From Pontibacter mucosus (lineage in GTDB: Bacteria; Bacteroidota; Bacteroidia; Cytophagales; Hymenobacteraceae): a DNA stretch of 64,000 nt. The stretch is taken from positions 310,001-374,000 of the forward strand of contig NZ_QBKI01000006.1 of assembly GCF_003054055.1 (NCBI RefSeq), written 5' to 3'. Numbering within the stretch: the stretch's first letter is position 1; each line of letters opens with the position of its first letter. The position numbers and the translations under genes were made by a program. Positions 7,695 to 17,360 of the stretch are shown piece by piece. Under the pieces are notes generated by a model. It had not been told where the DNA came from. It saw only the letters and a list, made by a program, of their open reading frames with translations, and searched no databases.

Positions 7695-10514
7695 TTATTC
7701 CGTCACCTTCACAAGCTTCTGCACCTGGTAGGTATCACCGGCGCGCAGGTGCAGGAAGTATAAACCACCCGGCATTGTATGTAGGGGAAGCGGTTGCTGC
7801 CATACTTCCTGGGTTTTAGCCAGCGATTCACGGTAAACCACCCGGCCCGTTACATCCAGCACCTGCAGCTGCACCTGTCCGCGGTAATCGCTCTCCAGGT
7901 ATAAATTCACAGCGCCGGGGGTGGGGTTAGGAAATACTTTTATACTTGTGCCGGCCACCAGCAGTTCGTCAGCGGAAAGTATAATGCGACCCCAGGGGAG
8001 CAGGTTCGGTTTCGGCTGGTCCAGTTGCTGGGTCGTGAAAAGCCTGAACTCGCCTGGCTCAAGCAGGACCTCCCTCTGCGGATCGGTTACCAGCAGCTCC
8101 TCTCCGCTGAAGTAATCGTACCAGGTGCCCGCCTGCGGGAAACCTGACGGGGCCGTCTGCTGCTGCACATCAAAATTACCGATCAGAAACACGCTCATCT
8201 CCTCACTGCGAAGGGTGATGCGTTTGACGATGTTAGCCAAATCAAGAGAAAAATCTTCGGTTGCAAAAGCGGGCTGTGAGGTTTTAAGCTTGATCAGCTC
8301 CGCGTATACCTGGTAGAGTTTGGCCCGCTCGGGGTCGTTCTGGTACTCCCAACGGATCGGCTTGTTGCCGGTGCGGCCGTTCTCCTCTATCGACACATCG
8401 TACCCCAGCTCCCCGAATTGCCAGAGCATCTTGGGTCCCGGCACGGTGAGGGCAAAGGCGGCGGCCAGCTTGGCGCGGTTCAGGGCCGTGGGCAGGTTGC
8501 GGGTACTGTAGCTGCTGGTGGACTTGCCGTTTTGCTTCACGTCATACACCAGGCGCTCCTCGTCGTGGCTCTCCAGGTAGCCGATAACGTGCGGCTGCTC
8601 CCACCCTCTTACCTTGTGCGACAGCCACTGCGGGTTAGCATTTTGTCCTTTACCCAGCTGACGAAAATCGTGGTTGGCGTTGCCCCAGAACAGCATCCCG
8701 TAATTAGCCAGTTCCTTCTCCTCGGTGTTGTCGGCAAAATGCTCCAGAATGACATAGGCGGTCTCGTCTATTCGTCGGATGTCGTCGTAGATGCGCTTCC
8801 AGGTTGCTACGCGGTCGGCATCGTAGGCGCTCCAGGCATCCACGTTATCGCCCGTTTGCTTCTGGGTAAAGCCTTTGGAGAGGTCGAAGCGGAAACCATC
8901 CACGTTATACTCTTGGAGCCAGAACTCCGTCACGCGCTGCACCAGGGCCTGCGTGGCCGGGCTGTCGTGGTTAAAGTCGAAAAACACGCTATAAGGGTGC
9001 GTAGCCTGCGGATTAAAGTATGGATTGTCGGCTGAAGGCTTGTCGCCATCCCAGTACAGCTTCACGTAGGGGAATTCGTAGTCCGCCTGGTTGAGGACGA
9101 TGTCCAGTATCACGGCAATGCCTGCCTGGTGCGCCGCATCGATAAACGCTTTTAAATCGTCTGCCGTGCCATAGGCCTTGTCCGGGGCAAAGAAGAAGGT
9201 CGGGTTGTAGCCCCACGACTCGTTTCCGGTGAACTCCATGACCGGCATGAGCTGAATGGCGTTTATGCCCAGCCTTTTAAAGTAGCCCAGGGTATCGGCC
9301 AGCGTTTTGTAGTTGCGGGTAGCCACGAAGTCGCGCAGCAGCAGCTCGTACACCACCAGTTGCTCCACAGCAGGCCGTTCGAAGTCAGGTACCTGCCACT
9401 TATACTTGGGCCGCTGGGTTTGCAGCACCGATACAATGCCCGTTGCCCCTTCCGGGTAAGGCTTCAGATTCGGGTAGTTGGCCGCAGTCAGGAAACGGTC
9501 GTGCTCCGGGTCCAGGATTTTCTCGGCGTAAGGGTCAGCCACGGCCAGGTCGCCGTCCACCAGGTACTGGTAAGCCACTTCCTGCCCTGCCGGGAGACCG
9601 GTCAGGCGCAGCCAGTAGCGTTCCCCGTCCGGCGTGCGGTTCATCAGGTGCTCCTGTCTCGGTTGCCAGTCGTTAAACTCCCCTACCGCGTACACATACT
9701 GTTTGCGGGGCGCGTAGAGCACCAGCACCACCTCCTCATCCTCCACGTAATTGATGCCATCCTGCATGCCGGCGGGCAGGGCAGCCACCGGAGAAGTCGG
9801 CCTAATCATGTACTCCAGTACATCCGTGGCGTTTTCTGTCTCTGTTTTCGCCTCCACCACCAGGCGGTGGCGTAGCCCCCGGTCAGCGCCAGTGCGTAAA
9901 GTATAGCTGAGTTTGTCAGTTCCCTTTGCCCGGCGTACTTCCACGCCATCGTGCAGCAGGCGCAGGTCGGCTGCCTCCGAGGCCTTTACCTCCACTTGTA
10001 TCGTGCTGTTAGGTGCGGCAAAGAAAAACTCCCGTTCCGGTTGCTGAAAAGCCACCTGAAAAGCCGTTTCATAAACAGGAATAATGATGTCTTCGGTTTG
10101 GGCAGTGCCGTTTCCGTTTTTCAGCAGCAGCCCCAGTTTGCGGATTGGCGCACCTGCCGGCACACCAAAGTACTGCCGAGGTACCAGCGTAATCTGCCAC
10201 CTGTCATTACCCAGCGGTGTCATTCTGCCCGGCTCGAAGGGGGCGCCCCAGTTGGTTTGTCCGGCTGGCTGGTACTCAAAGGCATTCGCATCCTCGGAAG
10301 TCCCCGCCCCCGACCACAGGTATACATCGCCGGTTTTACCGAACAGGCCCTTCGCCCGGCTGTCCTTGGCCTGCTTCAGGTCGAAGGTGATGGTGACCGC
10401 CTTGTCTGCTGTTGGGAAGGCCGGATCGGTTGTCACTACCTGCGCTTGCAGCCGCCCGCTGCATAACAAAAGCCAAAACAGGAAAAAACAAGCGATAGGG
10501 GCATAAAGCTTCAT
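7695..10514 (-). CDS. Secreted GH13 alpha-amylase family protein with type IX secretion C-terminal tail
   Basis: About 939 residues from the ATG at 10514; a TTG two codons earlier is less likely. The signal peptide ends near GRLQAQ. N-terminal sandwich domains include an E-set/CBM48-like module (YAVGEFNDW near 280). A GH13 barrel follows: region II GFRFDLSKG (nucleophile Asp), region III VILEHFAD (acid/base Glu) and region IV YLESHDEE. Region I reads DIVLNQAD, with Gln where GH13 enzymes normally have His. The last 80 residues (VFPNPTPG ... MPGGLYFLHL ... QKLVKVTE) are a type A T9SS sorting domain, so the enzyme is exported to the surface or medium. It likely cleaves alpha-glucans to feed the adjacent Sus importer. 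Confidence 0.9.
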   Translation of the reverse strand: MKLYAPIACFFLFWLLLCSGRLQAQVVTTDPAFPTADKAVTITFDLKQAKDSRAKGLFGKTGDVYLWSGAGTSEDANAFEYQPAGQTNWGAPFEPGRMTPLGNDRWQITLVPRQYFGVPAGAPIRKLGLLLKNGNGTAQTEDIIIPVYETAFQVAFQQPEREFFFAAPNSTIQVEVKASEAADLRLLHDGVEVRRAKGTDKLSYTLRTGADRGLRHRLVVEAKTETENATDVLEYMIRPTSPVAALPAGMQDGINYVEDEEVVLVLYAPRKQYVYAVGEFNDWQPRQEHLMNRTPDGERYWLRLTGLPAGQEVAYQYLVDGDLAVADPYAEKILDPEHDRFLTAANYPNLKPYPEGATGIVSVLQTQRPKYKWQVPDFERPAVEQLVVYELLLRDFVATRNYKTLADTLGYFKRLGINAIQLMPVMEFTGNESWGYNPTFFFAPDKAYGTADDLKAFIDAAHQAGIAVILDIVLNQADYEFPYVKLYWDGDKPSADNPYFNPQATHPYSVFFDFNHDSPATQALVQRVTEFWLQEYNVDGFRFDLSKGFTQKQTGDNVDAWSAYDADRVATWKRIYDDIRRIDETAYVILEHFADNTEEKELANYGMLFWGNANHDFRQLGKGQNANPQWLSHKVRGWEQPHVIGYLESHDEERLVYDVKQNGKSTSSYSTRNLPTALNRAKLAAAFALTVPGPKMLWQFGELGYDVSIEENGRTGNKPIRWEYQNDPERAKLYQVYAELIKLKTSQPAFATEDFSLDLANIVKRITLRSEEMSVFLIGNFDVQQQTAPSGFPQAGTWYDYFSGEELLVTDPQREVLLEPGEFRLFTTQQLDQPKPNLLPWGRIILSADELLVAGTSIKVFPNPTPGAVNLYLESDYRGQVQLQVLDVTGRVVYRESLAKTQEVWQQPLPLHTMPGGLYFLHLRAGDTYQVQKLVKVTE

Positions 10515-10869
10515 AGGCAAGCGGTTGATTTAAGGTGAGGTGACACGTAACTTAGGCCCGGCTATACGGGATAATTAAACGCCGGTTTTACTGCCTGAGT
10601 GCGAAAGGTAAAAATCAAAGGATAAATAAAAAACACTACCGCTTCGTTTATTAATTATAGACAAGGCAGCGCTTTTTTATTGCCCACCCATACTTTGGAC
10701 TGGATTTGAAGTTTTTATTAAAATAGCATAAAACAGAACTTGGTTTGTAAATCTTGTGTATATTCGTGCGAAGTTATGCATTGTTTTCGCACAGCCATAC
10801 AGCGGTTTTTGATGACGATTTAACAAATGATGCTCCTCTAACTTTTAGCCAAAACATAAAAACAGCCGC
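10515..10869. other. Divergent intergenic region between amylase and kinase
   Basis: About 355 AT-rich bases without a credible gene. It must hold the promoters of the leftward amylase and the rightward kinase pair. I see no clear TTG/TAnnTTTG pair and no hairpin that I would defend. Confidence 0.5.
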
Positions 10870-12360
10870 TTGCAACCTCCTGTACTAAAAGAGATTGACC
10901 AGGATTACTCCCGCGAGTTTTATCGCGCTGTTGTGGGTAATAGCATAGATTTGATCGCTGTGCTGAGTGAGGAGTATGCCTATACGTTTGTGGGCGAGTC
11001 TGTGACGGCTATACTTGGCTATACCCCGCACGAGTTGCTCGGCCAGCCAGCCTTTGCGTTCATCCACCCCGAGGATCTGGCAGGAGTAAAGGAGGCGCTG
11101 AACAGGCTGCTGCTTTTTGAACCGGCCCAGGTACCTGCCTTCCGGTTCAGGCACAAGAGCGGCGAGTGGCGCTGGCTGGAGGGCACCGGAAAAAACATGC
11201 TGCACGATGAGCACGTGCGCGGCATTCTTACCAGCTCCCGCGATGTAACAGCGGCCACACAGCTGGCCTATGAGCTGGACCACCACCAGGCTTACTACAA
11301 GTCGCTGTTCTTCGAGCACCCCGATACTGTTTTCACCCTGAACCTGGATGGAACCTTTAAAAAGGTGAACGGGCACCTGCACAAGCTCACCGGCTACGAC
11401 GCCCACGAACTGCTCGACCGGCCCTACTACTCGCTGCTGCACCCCGACTCGCTGGAGACAGCGGCAGAGGCCATGAAGAAAGTATGGGCAGGCCAGGCCC
11501 TGACGCAGGAAGTATGCCTCATCACCAAAGAAGGCGAAACCAGTAACGTCAGTGTGTCCATCATGCCGGTATACTTCCGGGGAGAGCTGCAGGGGGCGCA
11601 GGGCATCGCCAAAGACATCACGGAAACCGTAAAGTCGCAAAGGCTCCTCATCAAGCTGGCCGACGATGTGTACAAGCACAACCTGGACCTGCAGCAGTTC
11701 ACCTACATGATCTCGCATAACCTGCGCGCCCCGGTTGCCAACGCCCTGGGCCTTGTTCAGCTGGTGCACAGGCTGCCCAAAGAAACGGCCCACTATGACG
11801 CCGCCCTCGAAAAGCTACATGCCTCCGTCGAACAGCTCGACACCGTGGTGAAAGACATTAACGAGATCCTGTCGCTGCGCGAGGACGGCCGCGTGACCAA
11901 GCGCGAAAACGTATACATCAGCCATGTTTGCCAGCAGGTGCTGGATCAGTTTGAGCATCAGATAGCCCTTACCGGGGCGCAGGTGCAGGTAGAGGTGGAC
12001 CCCAGCTTCCGGCTCATGTCCATCCGATCTTACCTGTACAGCGTCCTGTACAACCTGATCTCCAACAGCCTGAAGTATAAATCCGATTTCAGGCAGCTGG
12101 AACTAAGCATAAAGGCAGAGCGCGACAAGCGGGGCTATGTGCTCACCGTGCGCGACAACGGTTCGGGCATGGACATGCACCTGGTGCAGCACCAGCTCTT
12201 CCAGCTGTACAAGCGCTTCCACCCCAACACCCACGGCAAAGGCATTGGCTTGTATCTGGTAAAAACGCAGGTGCAGGCCCTGAACGGTAAAATAGAAGTT
12301 GAGAGTGCCCCCGACCAGGGCACCACATTTAAGATATATCTAGGAGCAAAACATGTATAA
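10870..12360 (+). CDS. Soluble PAS-PAS sensor histidine kinase
   Basis: A 496-residue kinase without membrane segments, so a cytoplasmic sensor. Two PAS domains (about 17-125 and 143-262, each with a PAC-type end, the second closing with QGIAKDITE) precede a dimerisation/phosphoacceptor helix with His283 in ISHNLRAP, and an HATPase domain with N-box NLISNSLKYK, G1 box RDNGSGMD and G2 box GKGIGLYLV. The start is a TTG (10870); no ATG exists before the first PAS domain, so TTG is the best choice. Its stop overlaps the ATG of the following receiver gene by 8 bases, implying translational coupling and a cognate pair. The ligand of the PAS domains is unknown. Confidence 0.88.
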   Translation: MQPPVLKEIDQDYSREFYRAVVGNSIDLIAVLSEEYAYTFVGESVTAILGYTPHELLGQPAFAFIHPEDLAGVKEALNRLLLFEPAQVPAFRFRHKSGEWRWLEGTGKNMLHDEHVRGILTSSRDVTAATQLAYELDHHQAYYKSLFFEHPDTVFTLNLDGTFKKVNGHLHKLTGYDAHELLDRPYYSLLHPDSLETAAEAMKKVWAGQALTQEVCLITKEGETSNVSVSIMPVYFRGELQGAQGIAKDITETVKSQRLLIKLADDVYKHNLDLQQFTYMISHNLRAPVANALGLVQLVHRLPKETAHYDAALEKLHASVEQLDTVVKDINEILSLREDGRVTKRENVYISHVCQQVLDQFEHQIALTGAQVQVEVDPSFRLMSIRSYLYSVLYNLISNSLKYKSDFRQLELSIKAERDKRGYVLTVRDNGSGMDMHLVQHQLFQLYKRFHPNTHGKGIGLYLVKTQVQALNGKIEVESAPDQGTTFKIYLGAKHV

Positions 12361-12748
12361 CAAGGTTTTCATTGTGGATGATGACGAAGTGAGCATCTTC
12401 CTGACAGAGACAATTCTGGAGGCCGAAAGCTTTGCCACCGAATGCAGGGGTTTCCTGGATGCGCAGCAGGCCCTGCAGAGCCTGCTGGAAAGCGCGGAAG
12501 GCAACGAGGAGGCGCTCCCGGAAGTTATTTTCCTGGACCTGAACATGCCCTTTCTGAGCGGCTGGGACTTTATAGAGGCCCTCGCCCCGTACGAGGAGGC
12601 TCTGAAAGGCCGCTGCCGCATCTACATCCTGACCTCCTCGGTGGACGAGCAGGAGCGCCGGCGCGCCAACAGCAGCAGCCTGGTGGCCGGCTTTCTGCAA
12701 AAACCCCTGGAAGACCAATGGGTTCTGCAGCTCAAGAGGAGCTACTAA
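12353..12748 (+). CDS. Stand-alone response-regulator receiver protein
   Basis: A 131-residue protein made only of a receiver domain: acidic DDDE near the N-terminus, phospho-acceptor Asp62 in FLDLNMP, Thr/Ser in ILTSSVD and the conserved Lys in FLQKPLE. There is no DNA-binding or output domain, so it probably works by protein contact or in a phosphorelay. The ATG overlaps the end of the upstream kinase (ATGTATAA), a strong sign that the two are partners. It is clearly paralogous to the receiver gene at 14163, sharing VDDDEVSIFL-type and FLDLNMP segments and the same C-terminal KPLE. Confidence 0.88.
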   Translation: MYNKVFIVDDDEVSIFLTETILEAESFATECRGFLDAQQALQSLLESAEGNEEALPEVIFLDLNMPFLSGWDFIEALAPYEEALKGRCRIYILTSSVDEQERRRANSSSLVAGFLQKPLEDQWVLQLKRSY

Positions 12749-12807
12749 GCCAACAGCATTTTACCACTACCACCCTATTACACTACACAACACAAACTTA
12801 ACACCCG

Positions 12808-13929
12808 ATGAACGTTTTCTACTCACCCCTGCAACATAGCGCCGGGCTCGAGTCTATGAGGCTGGAACAGCTGAACAGGCGCTACTTCAACAATTACCCT
12901 GACGCGATTTACACGATCGGGATGGATAATGCCTTCCATACGGTGAACAACACCGTGTGCCAGGTGCTGCAGCGCAGCCGGGAGGAGCTCGTCGGGCAAA
13001 GCTTCAGCCTTTTCATTCACCCGGAGCACTGGGAGGAATCGGTGGGGTACTTCAGGGCCGCCAGCCAGGGAGCTCCGCAACGTTACCAAACCGTGGTGCT
13101 GCGGGAGAACGGGGAGTCTGTTTTTCTGGATGTTACGAATTTCCCGCTGAAGGTGGACGGGGAGATGGTGGGCATACTGGGCATCGCCAAGGATATCACC
13201 CTGCAGAAAGAGCGCGAGCGGGCCCTGCTGCAAACCTCGCAGGAACTGCAGCGCCAGAACGAGGAGCTGGAGCTGTTCCGCAAGATCATCGCCCACGATT
13301 TCCGGAGCCCCATTGCCCGCCTGCTGGGCCTGGGCAAGCTCCTGCAAAAAGACAACCTGCCCGAGAAAACAAAGCAAACGGCTGTAAACGCTATCCTGCA
13401 ATCGGCGCAGCAACTGGACGGCATGGTGCGCGACCTGAACCAGATGCTTACCTTGCACCACCAGGGCGACGAGCCCCGCGAGCTGTGCGACGTGGAGGAG
13501 CTGGTGCAGCTCTGCCTGAGTGATCTGCAACAAGAAATAAGCAATGCCGAGGCTACCGTAACAATGGCCGGCTCCGAAAGTCTGCACCTTTTTACCGTCA
13601 AGGCTTTCCTGACCAGCATTATTCGCAACCTGCTCTCCAACGCCATTAAGTACAGGCAACCGGGGCGACCGCTTGAAGTGGTCGTCTCAGTGGTGCAGCA
13701 CGATAACGAAGCGGTGATTTCGGTGGCGGATAATGGCACCGGCATGGACCTGGAGCAGGTAGGCACCTCGCTGTTTAAGATGTACAAGCGTTTCCACCAC
13801 GAAATAGACGGCAAAGGGCTTGGCCTCTACCTGGTAAAGGAGCAGGTCCGGCTGCTGGGCGGGCGCATCGAGGTGGAAAGCACCCCTGGCGCGGGCACTA
13901 CCTTTACCCTCCGGCTCCCCATACTTTAA
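12808..13929 (+). CDS. Soluble PAS sensor histidine kinase (second of tandem pair)
   Basis: A 373-residue kinase with one PAS domain (about 22-140, ending GILGIAKDITL), a short coiled linker, a phosphoacceptor helix with His163 in IAHDFRSPIARL, and an HATPase domain (NLLSNAIKYR, ADNGTGMD, GKGLGLYLV). No transmembrane helix is present. It resembles the upstream kinase closely in the C-terminal half, including LYLVK, IEVES and GTTF segments, but lacks the first PAS domain. It lies 59 bases after the first receiver gene and is followed by its own receiver gene, suggesting duplication of a kinase-receiver unit. The signal is unknown. Confidence 0.87.
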   Translation: MNVFYSPLQHSAGLESMRLEQLNRRYFNNYPDAIYTIGMDNAFHTVNNTVCQVLQRSREELVGQSFSLFIHPEHWEESVGYFRAASQGAPQRYQTVVLRENGESVFLDVTNFPLKVDGEMVGILGIAKDITLQKERERALLQTSQELQRQNEELELFRKIIAHDFRSPIARLLGLGKLLQKDNLPEKTKQTAVNAILQSAQQLDGMVRDLNQMLTLHHQGDEPRELCDVEELVQLCLSDLQQEISNAEATVTMAGSESLHLFTVKAFLTSIIRNLLSNAIKYRQPGRPLEVVVSVVQHDNEAVISVADNGTGMDLEQVGTSLFKMYKRFHHEIDGKGLGLYLVKEQVRLLGGRIEVESTPGAGTTFTLRLPIL

Positions 13930-14162
13930 TTTTATACTTTTATACTTTCCCCGCCCGGTTTTCAGGTAAAGTGCTTTTGCAGATACCCTGTATGGCCGCT
14001 GGCTAAATTTATGCTTCCCTCTACTAAGCAAGTATAAATCCTGAGGTACCCCGGCCTGGTTTACCCGTACATCCCGTTGGCTTGCCGCCATGCCCTGCCT
14101 GCACCAGGCGGGCACGAATGCAGCTTGCCGCAGAAGCGCTATGTACTTGCAATAGGGATCCC

Positions 14163-14567
14163 GTGTTCGAGAAAGTGTATATCATTGATGATGACGAGGT
14201 AAGTATATTCCTTGCCCAGACCATGCTGGAAGCAGAAGGGTTTGCGCGGGAGTATGAATCCTTCCAGAACCCCTGCGACGCAATCTATCAGCTGCTGCCC
14301 GGCCTGCAACAGGAGGAAGTTGAAAGTATACCCGATGTCATATTCCTGGACCTGAACATGCCCCAGATGGACGGCTGGCACTTTCTGGACAGGCTGTGCC
14401 CGTACGCTGAGATCCTGAAACGCAGCTGCCAGCTCTACATCCTCACCTCCTCCGTCGATTCCATGGATACCAGAAGGGCCAAGAGCTATGATTTTTTGGC
14501 AGGTTTCCTGCAAAAGCCCCTCGAGGAAAGCGCCATCCAACGTATACTCCATGGGCCTAACTCCTGA
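14163..14567 (+). CDS. Stand-alone response-regulator receiver protein (second of tandem pair)
   Basis: A receiver-only protein of about 134 residues from a GTG start chosen by alignment with the paralogue at 12353, whose product begins three residues before the same V-x-I-x-DDDEVSIFL core. Upstream in-frame ATGs at 14082 and 14118 would add 15-27 Cys/Arg-rich residues that do not fit a receiver domain. It has the acidic patch DDDE, phospho-acceptor Asp63 in FLDLNMP, ILTSSVD and FLQKPLE. It follows the second kinase by about 230 bases, a gap that contains three close TATACTT copies. Function is presumably phosphotransfer from that kinase. Confidence 0.82.
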   Translation: MFEKVYIIDDDEVSIFLAQTMLEAEGFAREYESFQNPCDAIYQLLPGLQQEEVESIPDVIFLDLNMPQMDGWHFLDRLCPYAEILKRSCQLYILTSSVDSMDTRRAKSYDFLAGFLQKPLEESAIQRILHGPNS

Positions 14568-14652
14568 GGCCGCCCCCCTTGCCTTAGCTCCTTCTACCGC
14601 TGGTCTCATCGCTATTTCATAACTTTGGGGCTTGCCATCGGTATAGTTTTGT

Positions 14653-15705
14653 ATGCCCCAAGTCATAAATTTCTTCGCCCGCATCGGGCTGTCCCTGCAG
14701 ATTGTTAAAACGGCGCTGGCTGCCACCGTGTCCTGGGTTGTGGCCACCACTGTGCTGGGCTCTGAGTACCCTTTCTTTGCGCCGCTTGCCTCTATCCTTA
14801 CCGTGCAGGTGACCGTGGCCGACTCCGTGGAGAAAGCCACCCAGCGCATTATCGGCATTATCGGGGGCGTGGCCGTAAGCCTCTTGATTGGTCACTGGCT
14901 CAGCATCAGCACGCTCTCCATTTTCCTGGTCATCATTATCGGGATGGGCATCTCCAGGGCGCTGCGCATGAACCCGCAGATAGTATCGCAGGTGGCGGTC
15001 AGCTCCCTGCTGGTGCTGGCGTTCGGGCTGCAGGAGGATGGCTATGCAGTGGAGCGTATTGTAGAAACCGTGGTGGGCTCGGTGGTGGCGGTGCTGATTA
15101 ACGCCCTGATTGTGCCGCAGAACGCCATCCCGGAGGTAGAGAACAGCATGCTGGCGCTGGGCGAGCAGGGCACCAGGACACTGCAGTTTCTGGCAAGGCA
15201 GCTGCGGCAAACCGAGAAAGGGCAACTGGTGGGCCGCCAGGAAACCGACGCGCTCATCGCCGCCACCGAGCAAAGTATAAAATCGCTGCAACTGGCCGAG
15301 CAGAGCCTGAAGTATAACCCCTTCCTGACGCGCAAGCGCACGCGGCTCAGCCGACTGGCCATCGGCGTGAAGCGACTCGAGCATATCACCACACAAATCA
15401 GGGGTATCCGCCGCGGCATCGCGGACCTGAACTCTGGCCGCATCTTTGAAAGCGAGCTACAGGACACGCTGGCGCTGCAACAGGCCATGGAAGCCACGGC
15501 GGTCTGCATCAGCCTGTTTAGCCAGACGATGGTGGGACCTCCGGAGAAACACCGCCCGGCCCTGTCGGCAAGTATACGGGAGGCCGAAGAGCGGCAGAAC
15601 CATTGCCTTGGCACCTTGCGCAGCATCCGCACCGACCGTACCATCCGCGACGTGGGCAGCATTCTGACCGACCTGAACCGCATACTGGCTGAGGCGGCAC
15701 GCTAG
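14653..15705 (+). CDS. FUSC/aromatic-acid-exporter family membrane protein
   Basis: A 350-residue inner-membrane protein. The first 150 residues hold about five hydrophobic segments, with the sequence ASILTVQVTVADSVEKATQRIIG typical in position of the FUSC/DUF939 family. The rest is a long cytoplasmic helical domain with charged coiled-coil character (about 160-350). Members of the wider family include fusaric acid resistance and p-hydroxybenzoate efflux proteins; half-length members like this are often uncharacterised. No membrane-fusion partner is encoded beside it, so transport is only an inference. Confidence 0.72.
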   Translation: MPQVINFFARIGLSLQIVKTALAATVSWVVATTVLGSEYPFFAPLASILTVQVTVADSVEKATQRIIGIIGGVAVSLLIGHWLSISTLSIFLVIIIGMGISRALRMNPQIVSQVAVSSLLVLAFGLQEDGYAVERIVETVVGSVVAVLINALIVPQNAIPEVENSMLALGEQGTRTLQFLARQLRQTEKGQLVGRQETDALIAATEQSIKSLQLAEQSLKYNPFLTRKRTRLSRLAIGVKRLEHITTQIRGIRRGIADLNSGRIFESELQDTLALQQAMEATAVCISLFSQTMVGPPEKHRPALSASIREAEERQNHCLGTLRSIRTDRTIRDVGSILTDLNRILAEAAR

Positions 15706-15887
15706 CACTTATGTTGCGGCGCGGGCTTAGGTACACTGGACCATACTTTTGCTTATACTTGCGCACAACCAAGGGGCAGAATTTATATGCACAACAACCA
15801 TCTGCACCATACTCCTAAACCCGAAACCTTACAGCAGAGTAGCTGTTAACTTGTACTGACCTATACTTTTAAAACAGGATTTAAACT

Positions 15888-16961
15888 ATGTCTATACTTT
15901 TCTCCCCCCTCACCCTACGCGACATTACCTTGAAGAACCGGATTGTCGTATCGCCCATGTGCATGTATAGCAGCCAGGACGGCTTTGCCACCGACTGGCA
16001 CCTGGTGCACCTGGGCAGCCGTGCCGTGGGCGGGGCTGCTCTTGTTTTATCAGAAGCTACGGCCGTGGTACCGGAAGGGCGCATCTCTCCACATGACCTG
16101 GGCATCTGGAAAGACGAACATATTGAAGGGCTCCAGCGCATCACAAAATTTATTTCGGAGCAAGGTGCTGTGCCGGGCATTCAGCTGGCCCACGCCGGCC
16201 GGAAGGCCAGCAGCCACCGACCCTGGGAAGGAGGCGGCCCTATCTTCCCGGAGGAGGTGAATGGCTGGCAAACCGTAGCTCCCAGCGCTATCGCTTTCTC
16301 CGAAAATGGCCCTGTGCCGCACGAGCTCTCGCTGTCCGAAATTGAAAATGTAATCGATGCTTTTGAGGCAGCCGCCAGGCGCTCCCTGGAAGCCGGGTTT
16401 AAGGTTGCAGAGATACATGCCGCCCACGGCTACCTCCTGCACGAGTTTTACTCCCCTATCAGCAACCAGCGCACCGACAAGTATGGCGGCTCGTTTGAAA
16501 ACCGCATCCGGCTGCTGCTGGAGGTAACCGAACGCGTGCGCCAGGTATGGCCCAAGGACCTCCCGCTCCTCGTGCGCATCTCCGCCACCGACTGGACCGA
16601 AGGCGGTTGGACTGTAGATGACTCAGTAGCGCTGGCAAAAGAGCTGAAGAAGCTGGGCGTCGACCTGATTGATTGCTCCACCGGAGGCAATGTGCCGCGC
16701 GCTTCCATTCCCGTTGGGCCGGGCTATCAGGTGAAGTTTGCCGAACAGGTGAAGCAAGAGGCAGGCATTCTGACAGGTGCTGTGGGCATGATCACTGAGG
16801 CCAGGCAGGCAGAGGAGATACTGGCCAGCGGGCAGGCCGATGTGGTGCTGCTGGCGCGCGAGCTGCTCCGCGACCCCTACTTCCCGATGCACGCGGCGCA
16901 GGAACTGGGTGCCGGGCATACCTGGCCACCGCAGTACGAACGCGCCAAGCCACGGCAATAG
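15888..16961 (+). CDS. namA: NADPH dehydrogenase, old yellow enzyme family (YqjM/NamA-like)
   Basis: A 357-residue FMN-binding TIM-barrel oxidoreductase. The N-terminus FSPLTLRDITLKNRIVVSPMCMYS contains Cys25 at the position of the redox-tuning Cys of YqjM. QLAHAGRKAS, AAHGYLLHEF with the substrate-binding His and Tyr, NQRTDKYGGS and RISATDW are the expected motifs in order. These enzymes reduce activated C=C bonds (enones, nitro compounds) with NADPH, likely in detoxification or oxidative stress. Length is normal. The gene stands alone; the 180 bases upstream hold three TATACTT copies, the last spanning the start region. Confidence 0.88.
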   Translation: MSILFSPLTLRDITLKNRIVVSPMCMYSSQDGFATDWHLVHLGSRAVGGAALVLSEATAVVPEGRISPHDLGIWKDEHIEGLQRITKFISEQGAVPGIQLAHAGRKASSHRPWEGGGPIFPEEVNGWQTVAPSAIAFSENGPVPHELSLSEIENVIDAFEAAARRSLEAGFKVAEIHAAHGYLLHEFYSPISNQRTDKYGGSFENRIRLLLEVTERVRQVWPKDLPLLVRISATDWTEGGWTVDDSVALAKELKKLGVDLIDCSTGGNVPRASIPVGPGYQVKFAEQVKQEAGILTGAVGMITEARQAEEILASGQADVVLLARELLRDPYFPMHAAQELGAGHTWPPQYERAKPRQ

Positions 16962-17015
16962 GCTGAACAAGTAGCTTCGGCAAGCGTTAAAGTATACACA
17001 CTAAAAAACTGAAAT

Positions 17016-17300
17016 ATGAGCCATACCATAATTCATGATGAGGAGGAGCTTCGGTTCTATGTAACCTTCGGGGAGGAAGAGGCTGAACTGACTTACTTTT
17101 ACACCGAGGATCAGATCATCGACTTCGAGCATACGTTTGTGCCCGATAGCCAGCGCGGCAAAGGCCTGGCAGGCAAACTGGTTAAAGAGGGCCTGGAGTT
17201 TGCCCGGTCCAACAACTATAAAATCATCCCCTCCTGCCCGGTGGTGGAGGCCTACATCGAGCGCTACCCGGAGTACAAGGACATGGTGCATCCCGAGTAG
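17016..17300 (+). CDS. Small GNAT-family N-acetyltransferase (YidJ-like)
   Basis: A 94-residue single-domain protein. The segment EHTFVPDSQRGKGLAGKLV contains the acetyl-CoA pyrophosphate loop QRGKGLAGKL, and the C-terminus VVEAYIERYPEYKDMV is typical of the short GNAT group found widely in bacteria as a lone domain. The acceptor substrate is not known for this subgroup. It follows the old yellow enzyme gene by 54 bases and may be cotranscribed. Confidence 0.82.
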   Translation: MSHTIIHDEEELRFYVTFGEEEAELTYFYTEDQIIDFEHTFVPDSQRGKGLAGKLVKEGLEFARSNNYKIIPSCPVVEAYIERYPEYKDMVHPE

Positions 17301-17360
17301 CACGTATAAATGGCGGCAACCGTGTTGCCCGAAAGTATAAATCAGCTATCTTAGCTAGCG

